Shown in pieces: positions 36,409 through 44,737 of a stretch of DNA of 64,000 bases. The first letter of the stretch is position 1. Every line of letters begins with the position of its first letter. The notes below the pieces were generated by a model that was not told the origin of the DNA, did no database searches, and saw only the letters and a list, made by a program, of their open reading frames with translations. Source of the DNA: Njordibacter sp937773555 (GTDB lineage Bacteria; Pseudomonadota; Gammaproteobacteria; Pseudomonadales; Balneatricaceae). The stretch covers positions 1,860,001-1,924,000 of the forward strand of contig NZ_CP159830.1 of NCBI RefSeq assembly GCF_047730085.1, read 5' to 3'. The translations under genes and the position numbers were made by a program.

Positions 36409-36667
36409 TTTGCGAAATCACGCCACTTTAATGAAGCAAATTAGTCGAACTTTTTGATGAAGCTGGTAACTATAGTGCAGCAGCGCGTTATTTTGAGGAG
36501 TTTCTAATAATTGTGCTACTATTTTAGGAATACTTAACCTTATAGAGTACTGTTTTTCAAGCAACCTCACTGCTGCCCTAGAATAGTAATGACGGGTTAC
36601 TGAAAACGCTGTAGGGCCTCCTCAGCTACTACGGGCTTTTTCTGCCCTTTTTTTAGGATAAACCAAC
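36405..36667. other. Intergenic tail with a possible gene remnant
   Basis: Between the importer terminator and the glutamine-amidotransferase gene. On the plus strand 36435-36527 a short frame without its own start reads SKLVELFDEAGNYSAAARYF followed by a hydrophobic tail and a stop; the first part has the look of a Fis-type helix-turn-helix (an A-G-N-x-x-A-A-R pattern) and could be the scar of a lost regulator gene. A short GGGC/GCCC hairpin with a T-run (36633-36654) precedes the next gene. Confidence in the remnant is low. Confidence 0.25.
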
Positions 36668-37402
36668 ATGAGCCAACCGCTACATATTGGCCTTTTGCTC
36701 TGCCATACGTTTGCACCCATACTGAAACAAACGGGTGGCTTAAACTACTCAGCTATTTTTCAAAAAGAATTTTTAGCGGTAGATAGTGGCGTTGTTTTAA
36801 CTAACTTTAACGCCTATAAGGGCGAGCTACCCAACTCGGTGGATCAGTGCGATGTTTGGTTAATTAATGGCAGCCCTTCAAGCGTTTATGACGACATAGA
36901 GTGGATTCACCAACTTAGTCATTTTATTGAACAACTTCATGCTGCTAAAAAACCTACAGTGGGCATTTGTTTTGGCCATCAGCTTATGGCACAAGTTCTA
37001 GGGGGCTCGGTAGAGCGCAGCAAAAAGGGCTGGGGAATAGGCATCTCTCGCAATACACTAGTGGCTAAGGCAGACTGCATGCGCCCTATGGCCGAAACCA
37101 TTGATGTAATGGTATTCCATCAAGGTCAAGTAGTAAGAGTGCCAGAAGGTTCTAAAGTGCTTGCCGGCAATGCTTTTTGTCCAAACCACATCATACAATA
37201 CAACGACCATATGTTGAGCATTCAAGGCCACCCAGAATTTAATAGCCAAATGGTTAAGGGCCTGCTTGGTGCAGAGAGTTTTGATAATCGCCCTGCCATT
37301 CGCGCACAAGGCATAGCCAACAGTGTTGGCAAGCCTAATGCCAAGCTGCTGTTTCAATGGATTGTTAATTTCTACCGTCAGGCCACAACAATAGAACCAT
37401 GA
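36668..37402 (+). CDS. Class I glutamine amidotransferase-like protein (GMP synthase GATase type)
   Basis: 244-residue single GATase domain without a synthetase partner. The catalytic triad is intact: Cys101 in GICFGHQ, His188 and Glu190 in IQGHPEF. Stand-alone members of this group (COG0518) include gamma-glutamyl hydrolases of glutamylated amines and peptides. The neighbouring polyamine-like importer makes hydrolysis of a gamma-glutamyl amine conceivable, but this is inference; it is 350 bases from the importer and probably has its own promoter. A GGATAA site precedes the ATG. Confidence 0.82.
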   Translation: MSQPLHIGLLLCHTFAPILKQTGGLNYSAIFQKEFLAVDSGVVLTNFNAYKGELPNSVDQCDVWLINGSPSSVYDDIEWIHQLSHFIEQLHAAKKPTVGICFGHQLMAQVLGGSVERSKKGWGIGISRNTLVAKADCMRPMAETIDVMVFHQGQVVRVPEGSKVLAGNAFCPNHIIQYNDHMLSIQGHPEFNSQMVKGLLGAESFDNRPAIRAQGIANSVGKPNAKLLFQWIVNFYRQATTIEP

Positions 37403-37540
37403 TATAGGCTGAGCGTTAATCCACTTTGAGACTCTTTGACGGGTATTATAGGATCGTGTTTAACTAAGGACGGTTAGCCGAGGGTCTAAAGCCTAGAATT
37501 ATTGCCTTTATTCCATTGTTTCAAGTAAGAATATAGCAAC

Positions 37541-38773
37541 ATGAATGATACGAGTGAAAATAAGTCGTTGCATAGGGCCATTATTGTTGTAGCACTGGGT
37601 TTTCTAGCTTTGGCCTTGGTCTTTTCAGCCCGCGCTGCTTTAGGCCTGGCTATGCCCATTTGGGAAAACGACCTGGATTGGAGCCGGGGATATGTTTCTA
37701 ATGTTGCTGCTGTTGCCTTATTAATCATGGCAGTTGCATCACCCATTTCAGGGTTTATTTTGGATCGTAAAGGCCTTCGGTTTACTTTATTACTTGGGCT
37801 TATCGCGGTCTTCATATCCTGCATTGTTATCAGTATGGCCCAAAGTGCGTGGGTATTGTTAATTGGTTTTGGCATTATTGGTGGCGTTGGATTTGGTATT
37901 GTAGCAACCCATATGGTTGCTTCTGCAGTGGCCAGAGTCTACCCTGAAAACGTTGGGTTTGCATCGGGTATCGCCACGTCTGGTTCTTCAGCTGGCCAGT
38001 TTTTAATTGTGCCTCTGATCGCATTGATTTTCGCATCATTTAGTTGGCGATGGGGTTTTGCAGGAATTGCAGTAGGTATCGCTTGCCTGATTCCTCTTGT
38101 TTGGTGGGTACCCAGTGATAAACCTGACAAGCAAGTCAGTAAAGCATCAACAATAAATGATGTTACAGATTTAAAATTTTCTCTTAAAAAATTATTCTCT
38201 ACTCCAGTTTTTCATCTGCTATTTTGGAGTTATCTCATATGTGGTTACACAACCACTGGCGTCATTGAAACTCATTTGATGCCGTTTGCCTCTTTCTGTG
38301 GTTTTGAACCCATACCCAGTGCTGCTGCTTATGGCCTCCTGTCTGCGGTTAACCTAGTTGGTATGATCAGTATTGGCTGGTTAACTGATAAAATGAACCG
38401 GCCTCTATTGCTTGGCTGTATTTATATTATTCGTGGTTTTACTTTTTGGATACTGCTTAATGTAGGTACTAGCTACGAAACACTGTTATTGTTTGCAGTT
38501 ATTTTTGGTGTGGTGGATTACTCGACAGTACCAGTAACTGCAAGCTTGGTGGCAAGTCATATTGGCCTTAAAGTGATGGGCTTAACCATGGGTTTACTAT
38601 CAGCCGGACACTCCATTGGTGCAGCAATAGCAGCTTCATTAGGGGGCTACTTTTTTGATAGGGACGCCACTTACGACCTTATTTGGATAAGTTCAATCGC
38701 CTTAGCCACCATTGCGGGGGTTCTGGCATTTCTCATTAAAGACAACCCCAGCCAGAAGCTCAGAGTTCAATAG
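37541..38773 (+). CDS. MFS transporter
   Basis: 410-residue major facilitator superfamily protein with about twelve hydrophobic segments. The first-half loop SPISGFILDRKGLRFT and second-half loop SIGWLTDKMNRPLLLG carry the G-x-x-x-D-R-x-G/K type motif A between helices 2-3 and 8-9; the central cytoplasmic loop lies near residues 190-215. The family resembles the oxalate/formate or monocarboxylate antiporter-like carriers, but substrate cannot be assigned. It is separated from the amidotransferase gene by 138 bases, same strand. Confidence 0.85.
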   Translation: MNDTSENKSLHRAIIVVALGFLALALVFSARAALGLAMPIWENDLDWSRGYVSNVAAVALLIMAVASPISGFILDRKGLRFTLLLGLIAVFISCIVISMAQSAWVLLIGFGIIGGVGFGIVATHMVASAVARVYPENVGFASGIATSGSSAGQFLIVPLIALIFASFSWRWGFAGIAVGIACLIPLVWWVPSDKPDKQVSKASTINDVTDLKFSLKKLFSTPVFHLLFWSYLICGYTTTGVIETHLMPFASFCGFEPIPSAAAYGLLSAVNLVGMISIGWLTDKMNRPLLLGCIYIIRGFTFWILLNVGTSYETLLLFAVIFGVVDYSTVPVTASLVASHIGLKVMGLTMGLLSAGHSIGAAIAASLGGYFFDRDATYDLIWISSIALATIAGVLAFLIKDNPSQKLRVQ

Positions 38774-38880
38774 GCTGCACTGGCGTTATACGTCGTTAGA
38801 AACTGTTTTTTATTATCACTAGTTTAAAAAGTAAAGCCCAGCCATTATTCTTTAAAAGCCACTCACGTTTTTCCTTTATA

Positions 38881-39675
38881 TTATCGGATTTCAAACGTTA
38901 AGCTTCCCCAATAACTTTCCCAATCGATGCCTTGTTGCTCAGACCGTATCATTTCAACTGTGTGAAGTAACCAAACACCCTTTTGGCTGAGAGGGACAGT
39001 GGCATAACCTTGGGCATCAGTGCGAATGCTGAACTGAAAATTAGGTTTATTTTTTATTTTCGCATGGAGCAATAAATTTGCAGCAGGCTTTTGTTTAAAG
39101 GTCAGTTGAACGTCTAACTCATCGGCCTCAGCGAGTTCATAAGGATTTTGTAACGGATTTATATTAAGTGGGTAATTAAAATCATAGTTATAAAAATTAA
39201 CGTCAGTTTTATCACCTACTTTGACTAATGCCTTAACGTTACGATAATAAATTTCTAATCCGTTTTTATTACTCTCATTCAGTTCATTACGGCGGTTTAT
39301 AATTTTTTCTAAGCCTTCTTTTTTCAAGTAACTAGCAAATTTTTCTGGTTCTAAGTCAACTGTTTTTTTTGTACTTTCATAACCGATAGCATAAATGCCA
39401 GGTGTTTGAATGTTTATGTACCCCGCCGGATCACGCCCTAACTCGCCGCCAACAGGCTTTAATCCTTCTCCTGTAATCACGTCAAAGTGGCGATACCAAG
39501 CAGGAATGTTAGGCAGTAATTGGCCATCCATTTGTTGGCCAACATTAAGCGTAATTTCTGTTGTGCTACCAATTTTTTGATAGAATGGTATAGCCTCTAA
39601 CCAAAACTCGTGCGCACGAATGGTCGTGCTAATGGACAGAACAATGCTAAAAAATAAAAAGCCTAATAGTTTCAT
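38881..39675 (-). CDS. DUF4198-domain exported protein (possible metal-uptake accessory)
   Basis: 264-residue protein with an N-terminal signal peptide (about residues 1-21, ending RA before HEFWLEA). The motif HEFWLEA at the mature start and GYATVPLSQKGVWLL near the end fit DUF4198, a family often next to nickel/cobalt uptake genes (NikM/NikK context). It is divergent from a HupE/UreJ-like gene and their start regions overlap, supporting a shared metal-related role (inferred). No Shine-Dalgarno sequence is obvious upstream of its ATG. Confidence 0.75.
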   Translation of the reverse strand: MKLLGFLFFSIVLSISTTIRAHEFWLEAIPFYQKIGSTTEITLNVGQQMDGQLLPNIPAWYRHFDVITGEGLKPVGGELGRDPAGYINIQTPGIYAIGYESTKKTVDLEPEKFASYLKKEGLEKIINRRNELNESNKNGLEIYYRNVKALVKVGDKTDVNFYNYDFNYPLNINPLQNPYELAEADELDVQLTFKQKPAANLLLHAKIKNKPNFQFSIRTDAQGYATVPLSQKGVWLLHTVEMIRSEQQGIDWESYWGSLTFEIR

Positions 39676-40828
39676 GGTTTTTTTTCGATCAGTGTTATTA
39701 ATGTTAAGCCTATTGCCGTTGATGCAAAGTGCTGAAGCGCATCAATTGCGCCCAGCTATAGTGAACTTAGAGTTTACCCAAAATGGTTTGGTAAAGGTAC
39801 ACATTCAAACAAACTTAGAAAGTCTTATTGCAGGCATTGGCTCAAACCATGACGATACTGATGATTCGCCCCAAGCAGAGCGTTACAACCAGTTAAGAGC
39901 GCTGTCTTCAAAGCAGCTAAGTAGTGAATTTGAATTGGTTGCTGAGGCTACTATATCTCAGTTTAATTTGGCGTTCGATTCGATTAAAAGTGATTTATCA
40001 TTCGTTAAACTTGGCATTCCTGAAATCGGAAATTTGAATAACTCACGCTTATCTGACCTTTATTTATTGGCATTAATCCCCCCTGCTAAACAGCAAACGG
40101 ATCAGTCCGTTAATCAGTATGTTACTTGGCAGTACCCACAACATTTTGGCAACAATATCGCACACTTTTTCTATGATAAAACGCCACTGGAGAAAACCTC
40201 CCATTGGTTAACTAAAGGTGCAACGAGCCCTAAATTTGAATTAAACACAGCTTATGTCGCCAAACCGTTTTCTCAAGTGGCTGTTGAATATACCATTTTA
40301 GGTTTTGAGCACATCGTACCAAAGGGTACAGATCATATCCTATTTGTGTTGGGGCTATTTTTACTCAGTGTGCGACTTCGCCCTTTATTGTTGCAAATCA
40401 CGGCATTTACACTGGCTCACAGCATCACCTTAGGCTTAACTATTTATGGCGCTATCAGCCTTTCACCCAGTGTCATTGAGCCACTTATTGCCTTGTCTAT
40501 TGTCGCTGTTGGTGTTGAGAACATATTTGTTAAAGAGCTTAAAACGAGGCGTGTGGTGATTGTCTTTTTGTTTGGCTTATTGCATGGCATGGGCTTTGCT
40601 GGGGTCTTATCAGGTCTTGGACTGCCTGAGTCAGACTTTTTAACAGCCTTAATATTTTTTAACCTTGGTGTTGAAGCGGGACAATTAGCAGTGATTGCGA
40701 CTGCCTTTTTGTTAGTCTTTTGGTTACTCAAAAACCCACAGCGTTATCGCCAATGGGTGGTTATCCCAACCTCAATTTTAATATCACTGATCGGTATTCT
40801 GTGGACCTATGAACGCGTCTTTTTGTAA
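39644..40828 (+). CDS. HupE/UreJ-like membrane protein
   Basis: 394 residues from this start. A signal peptide (about residues 1-31, ending SAEA before HQLRPAIV) is followed by an extracytoplasmic domain to about residue 210 and then six or seven membrane helices. The membrane part carries HIVPKGTDHILFVLGLF, FTLAHSITLGL and GLLHGMGFAG, the His-rich motifs of HupE/UreJ nickel permeases. The start at 39644 has a GGA core and basic n-region; an ATG at 39674 is the main alternative. It overlaps the divergent DUF4198 gene's start. Metal import (Ni or Co) is the family expectation, not shown here. Confidence 0.78.
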   Translation: MLKNKKPNSFMVFFRSVLLMLSLLPLMQSAEAHQLRPAIVNLEFTQNGLVKVHIQTNLESLIAGIGSNHDDTDDSPQAERYNQLRALSSKQLSSEFELVAEATISQFNLAFDSIKSDLSFVKLGIPEIGNLNNSRLSDLYLLALIPPAKQQTDQSVNQYVTWQYPQHFGNNIAHFFYDKTPLEKTSHWLTKGATSPKFELNTAYVAKPFSQVAVEYTILGFEHIVPKGTDHILFVLGLFLLSVRLRPLLLQITAFTLAHSITLGLTIYGAISLSPSVIEPLIALSIVAVGVENIFVKELKTRRVVIVFLFGLLHGMGFAGVLSGLGLPESDFLTALIFFNLGVEAGQLAVIATAFLLVFWLLKNPQRYRQWVVIPTSILISLIGILWTYERVFL

Positions 40829-41001
40829 TACCTAATGCACTGGGGCAGGAAAAGACCAGCCTATAAACATACAAAAGCGGGCCTTGTCCCAGCTATGGCA
40901 CTCAGCAATACTGTTAATGATTAAAGGGCATTACCTCAACCAACAAGGTATTTACCAAAAATTTTGAGAGCCATACTGCTTGATCACCATCACACTATTA
41001 C

Positions 41002-41421
41002 TTAAGCAGCTAAGTGTAGGCCGAGCATAACGAATAATACCAAGTTGGCCGCCGAGCCTACTAAGTAAAAGTAACTGCGAGGGCTAGGGTTCTTTTCTGT
41101 AGTCATCACATAATACAATGCCATGTGCAGAATTCGAGCAATAGCATAAATCCATACTAATATACCCAGCCAATAGGCATCCATACCTACCAGCATGCCC
41201 AGTAGCGCTGGGCCAAACATCATCGATAAATTTTCATTAGAGTTTAAAAATGTGCGGTTGCTGCGAAATACAAATGATTCATGACTCAATTTATCATCAA
41301 CTATGCCAGGCACATAATGCTTTTGCTTGCGATGAGCAATTGAAGCTACCTGATATTGAATAAGCACAGTGAGTAATATGAGCCAAAGGCCCCAGATGGC
41401 GAATGAATAGGTTGCTAGCAT
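41002..41421 (-). CDS. MAPEG-family membrane protein
   Basis: 139-residue protein with four hydrophobic segments, the size and topology of MAPEG proteins (microsomal glutathione transferase-like). The family segment with FRSNRTFLNSNENLSMMFGP (about residues 52-71) contains the conserved R-x-x-x-N-x-x-E pattern. Bacterial members may conjugate or isomerise glutathione-linked lipophiles; their function is mostly unknown. It stands alone between the HupE-like gene and an FAD protein. Confidence 0.8.
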   Translation of the reverse strand: MLATYSFAIWGLWLILLTVLIQYQVASIAHRKQKHYVPGIVDDKLSHESFVFRSNRTFLNSNENLSMMFGPALLGMLVGMDAYWLGILVWIYAIARILHMALYYVMTTEKNPSPRSYFYLVGSAANLVLFVMLGLHLAA

Positions 41422-41576
41422 TGTTTACTCTTACGTTATTTATAGGTTACTAAGGAGACATAACCCAAGTTAAAAATTTGAGCCTGCACCTTAACGCTAA
41501 TTTAGATCGATATGTCGCACGGCACCCATGAGTCACTCATTAACCATTCATGGGCCACCTATAGAGCCTCTTCAAA

Positions 41577-43202
41577 TTAGGGCTGATTCATACTCAAGGC
41601 CATAGCTTCAGCTATCTTAATACCATCAATAGCTGCAGACATAATGCCTCCTGCATACCCTGCGCCCTCTCCTGCAGGGTATAAGCCCAGGGTATTAATG
41701 CTCTGCATGTCTTTACCACGCTTAATACAAATAGGCGCTGAGGTGCGTGTTTCAACCCCTGTAAGCAAGGCATCTTCCAAAGCAAAGCCTTTTACTTTAC
41801 GATTAAACACCGGAATAGCTTCACGAATAGCCGCAATACAAAAATCAGGTAACGCATCCGCTAAATCTGTCAGTTTTATACCAGGTTTGTATGAAGGCTC
41901 AACATTGCCTAACTTTTGCGATGACCTACCTTTAAGGAAATCTCCCACTCGTTGAGCTGGAGCATCATAGTTTTCACCACCAAGTTGGTATGCTTTGCGC
42001 TCTAGTTTACGCTGTAGTTCGATACCCGCTAAAGCATCACCTGGGTAATCAGAAGGATCGATACCCACCACAATAGCACTATTGGCATTGCGTTCTGCAC
42101 GTGAATACTGACTCATACCATTGGTCACTACTTGATGAGGCTCAGAAGCTGCAGCTACCACTGTGCCACCTGGGCACATGCAAAAGCTATAGACTGAGCG
42201 GCCATTATCACAGTGATGCACTAGCTTGTAGTCTGCAGCACCTAAAATCTCATTACCGGCGTTCTTACCAAAGCGAGCCTCATCTATAGCTGATTGAGGG
42301 TGCTCAATACGAAAGCCTATAGAAAAGGGTTTGGCTTCTATGTACACATTCTTGTCAAATAACATCTTGAAGGTGTCTCTTGCGCTATGGCCTATGGCTA
42401 ATGCCACATGATTAGAGTGAATCACTTCGCCAGAAGCTAAAGTTACCCCATTAATTTGACCATCTTCAATATGCACATCATCTACCCGCACATCAAACCG
42501 AACTTCTCCACCTAGCGCAACAATTTGAGCACGCATTTTTTCCACCATAGACACCAGTCTAAAGGTACCAATATGAGGTTTGCTAACAAATAATATTTCT
42601 TCTGGCGCACCAGCAGCTACAAATTCAGCTAATACTTTGCGACTATAGTGATTCGGGTCTTTTACCTGGGTGTATAACTTACCGTCAGAAAATGTGCCTG
42701 CACCCCCTTCACCAAATTGCACATTAGATTCTGTGTTAAGAACCTTTTTACGCCAAAATCCAAAGGTATCTTTGGTGCGTTGGCGCACTGCCGCACCGCG
42801 CTCCAAAATGATAGGTTTATATCCCATTTGGGCTAACACTAGGCCTGCCAGCAAACCACAAGGGCCAAAACCAATTACTAGGGGCCGTTTTTGTGGATTA
42901 AGTTGAGTAGGCGTTTGAGGGTCAGCAAGGGCATGGGCCACAAATTTATAGCTCATGTCTGGGCTGGCTTTAATTAGCTGGTCGCCAGCAAAGCTAACAA
43001 GCAACCTGTCGTCTTGATTGGTGTTCACATCGAGGGTGTAAATAAGCATGATGTTGCTTTTTTTACGGGCATCATAACCTCGGCGGTGAACTACATAGTC
43101 CAACATATCATCAGCTTGGATGGACAAACGCGTCAAGATGGCTTGGTTCAACGCCAGAGCATTATGATCAAGTGGTAATTGTAGGTTACTGATGCGAATC
43201 AT
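41577..43202 (-). CDS. FAD-dependent oxidoreductase (COG2509 type)
   Basis: 541-residue flavoprotein. An N-terminal domain of about 95 residues precedes the FAD dinucleotide motif VIGFGPCGLLAGLVLAQMG; GEGGAGTFSDGKLYT and C-terminal PAGEGAGYAGGIMSAAIDG are highly characteristic of this uncharacterised family. No membrane segment or signal is seen, so it is cytosolic. Function is unknown (sometimes called FAD-dependent dehydrogenase). It lies about 190 bases from a GNAT gene upstream and 155 bases from MAPEG downstream, probably monocistronic. Confidence 0.85.
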   Translation of the reverse strand: MIRISNLQLPLDHNALALNQAILTRLSIQADDMLDYVVHRRGYDARKKSNIMLIYTLDVNTNQDDRLLVSFAGDQLIKASPDMSYKFVAHALADPQTPTQLNPQKRPLVIGFGPCGLLAGLVLAQMGYKPIILERGAAVRQRTKDTFGFWRKKVLNTESNVQFGEGGAGTFSDGKLYTQVKDPNHYSRKVLAEFVAAGAPEEILFVSKPHIGTFRLVSMVEKMRAQIVALGGEVRFDVRVDDVHIEDGQINGVTLASGEVIHSNHVALAIGHSARDTFKMLFDKNVYIEAKPFSIGFRIEHPQSAIDEARFGKNAGNEILGAADYKLVHHCDNGRSVYSFCMCPGGTVVAAASEPHQVVTNGMSQYSRAERNANSAIVVGIDPSDYPGDALAGIELQRKLERKAYQLGGENYDAPAQRVGDFLKGRSSQKLGNVEPSYKPGIKLTDLADALPDFCIAAIREAIPVFNRKVKGFALEDALLTGVETRTSAPICIKRGKDMQSINTLGLYPAGEGAGYAGGIMSAAIDGIKIAEAMALSMNQP

Positions 43203-43392
43203 CTAAGGTTTCCAATACATGAAGTTACTTGGCTATCGTTAAGGCTAGCACTAGGACGTTATTTTACCTACTTATAGCCTACCTGTCTCTCTAGCAGCAC
43301 AGTGAATTGCCCCTTGCTCACAACCACTGGCATTGGCCAGTGTGCTGGATCTAGGCAACCTACTTGCCAATGCATTTAATCGTGTTGCACCG

Positions 43393-43842
43393 TTACTCTA
43401 CTGGCATTTGGTAAGTCACCCATTGAGTTTTATCTGATAACTTATCGTAAACACTACGTCCTCTGTAATTGTTTTCTGCTGTGATCCAACGAATAAATGG
43501 CCAGCCTTTATCAGCAGCATCACTATTGAGTGCTTGGTACAATGCATCCACAACACCTTTGCCACGGTATTCAGGTTTTATAAAAAGGTCATCTAGAAAG
43601 CCAACTAATTTTCCTCTAAGTGGCGATGGCATTGCCCTGTAGTGCATTAAACCCAAACAGCAACCTGTATCATCCTTGGCTACAAGTGCATAAAATGCAT
43701 TATCTTGGTCAAAAATCCATAACCAAACCGTATCAAGTATGTCTTGATCCATAGGTACTTTATAGAATTCAGCATACGCGTAATAAAGCGCTTCCCACTC
43801 TGGCCTGTCTTGCAAACATAATTCTGATACAACTATTTTCAT
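43393..43842 (-). CDS. GNAT-family N-acetyltransferase
   Basis: 149-residue single-domain acetyltransferase. The acetyl-CoA motif is recognisable at FLDDLFIKPEYRGKGVVDALYQAL (about residues 82-105, R-x-x-G-x-G/V loop), followed by FIRWITAENNYRGRSVYDKLS. Substrate is unknown; polyamines or small amines are common for this size. It precedes the FAD oxidoreductase gene but about 190 bases apart. Confidence 0.8.
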   Translation of the reverse strand: MKIVVSELCLQDRPEWEALYYAYAEFYKVPMDQDILDTVWLWIFDQDNAFYALVAKDDTGCCLGLMHYRAMPSPLRGKLVGFLDDLFIKPEYRGKGVVDALYQALNSDAADKGWPFIRWITAENNYRGRSVYDKLSDKTQWVTYQMPVE

Positions 43843-44078
43843 AGATACCTCTTTCGTATAATACCCAACTTAAGGGGCACTTTAGTTGGGTACAATTTTA
43901 AGGGGGCTATACACTTCTAAAACCCACACGGTTAGATAGTAACGTAACTCTATATTCATTAGTTATAATATCTCAATGGCCTCGCTATTTTAGATTATAT
44001 TGTGCCAAGACCTTTTTACCTTCACATACTTTTTGTGAGAATTTTATGTTTGCATAATGTGGCAGAACAAAAAACAAA

Positions 44079-44107
44079 AAACAAAAAAAGGCCAGCATAA
44101 GCTGGCC
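44079..44107 (-). terminator. Terminator of the sarcosine oxidase operon
   Basis: GGCCAGC (44090-44096) pairs with GCTGGCC (44101-44107) around ATAA. On the minus strand the hairpin is followed by a run of seven T and further T-rich sequence. It lies about 18 bases downstream of soxG. Almost the same hairpin occurs downstream of fdsA. Confidence 0.88.
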
Positions 44108-44125
44108 TTGGCATGTAATTAAACC

Positions 44126-44737
44126 CTAGGCTACTCGTAAGCCATACTCTTCACTGGCATCTTGTAGCCAAAGAAAAAAGTAATCAGAAAAACTACGACG
44201 GATTACAAGATCCATAGAGCCATTTTCTAGCTTGCACATGGTAGTGCCAGTTTTGGCAAACGTAGTTTGTACAACCTTACCTGCTGGAAAGTTTGATGCG
44301 TGGCAATCGTACACAGTAGATTTTTGTAACAATTGCGCTAAACCAGAGCCAGATAAATTAACCAAGGTTTGCCCACTGCTTACATCAGTGATTGCAATGT
44401 GCTGATCACCCATTGCTAGGCGCAGGTCTACTTCAACTTGTCCTTGTGTGCCACTGGCAACAATTAATAGCCATTCGTTAGGGCACAGCCAATAAACCAC
44501 ACTATCGCCGTTACGCGCACTAGTGTTAGCTTTTAAGGGCAATGCAACGCCCAAAACAGACTCGACCGCAGAAGTAAATGCGTTGTCCTCAGGATTCCCA
44601 CGCAGGTTTAGGTGACCGCGAAACTTGTCCTCTGCCATCACTATACCGCCAGCAGTTGCATTAGTGTGGTCTGCGTGGTGGTGCAATGGTGATTCCATCA
44701 TATCCCCTACTGAAACATTGGTTGATAAACTAGTCAT
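44126..44737 (-). CDS. soxG: Sarcosine oxidase gamma subunit
   Basis: 203-residue subunit of heterotetrameric sarcosine oxidase. The family is short and GcvT-like; NEWLLIVASGTQGQVE and ITDVSSGQTLVNLSG match it. The longest frame begins at 44761, but the ATG at 44737 has a near-perfect AAGGAG site inside the soxA end and overlaps soxA by eight bases. SoxG binds near the flavin/folate interface of SoxA. Last gene of soxBDAG. Confidence 0.92.
   Translation of the reverse strand: MTSLSTNVSVGDMMESPLHHHADHTNATAGGIVMAEDKFRGHLNLRGNPEDNAFTSAVESVLGVALPLKANTSARNGDSVVYWLCPNEWLLIVASGTQGQVEVDLRLAMGDQHIAITDVSSGQTLVNLSGSGLAQLLQKSTVYDCHASNFPAGKVVQTTFAKTGTTMCKLENGSMDLVIRRSFSDYFFLWLQDASEEYGLRVA

Noticed and set aside
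37440..37510. Stretch containing GGTTAGCCGAGGGTCTAAAG considered as a tRNA fragment
   Set aside because: No complete cloverleaf, acceptor stem or T-loop could be formed; chance similarity to a D-arm.
43325..43342. CACTGGC/GCCAGTG hairpin between the GNAT and FAD-oxidoreductase genes
   Set aside because: Seven-base stem without a T-run; possible structure but no supported function.
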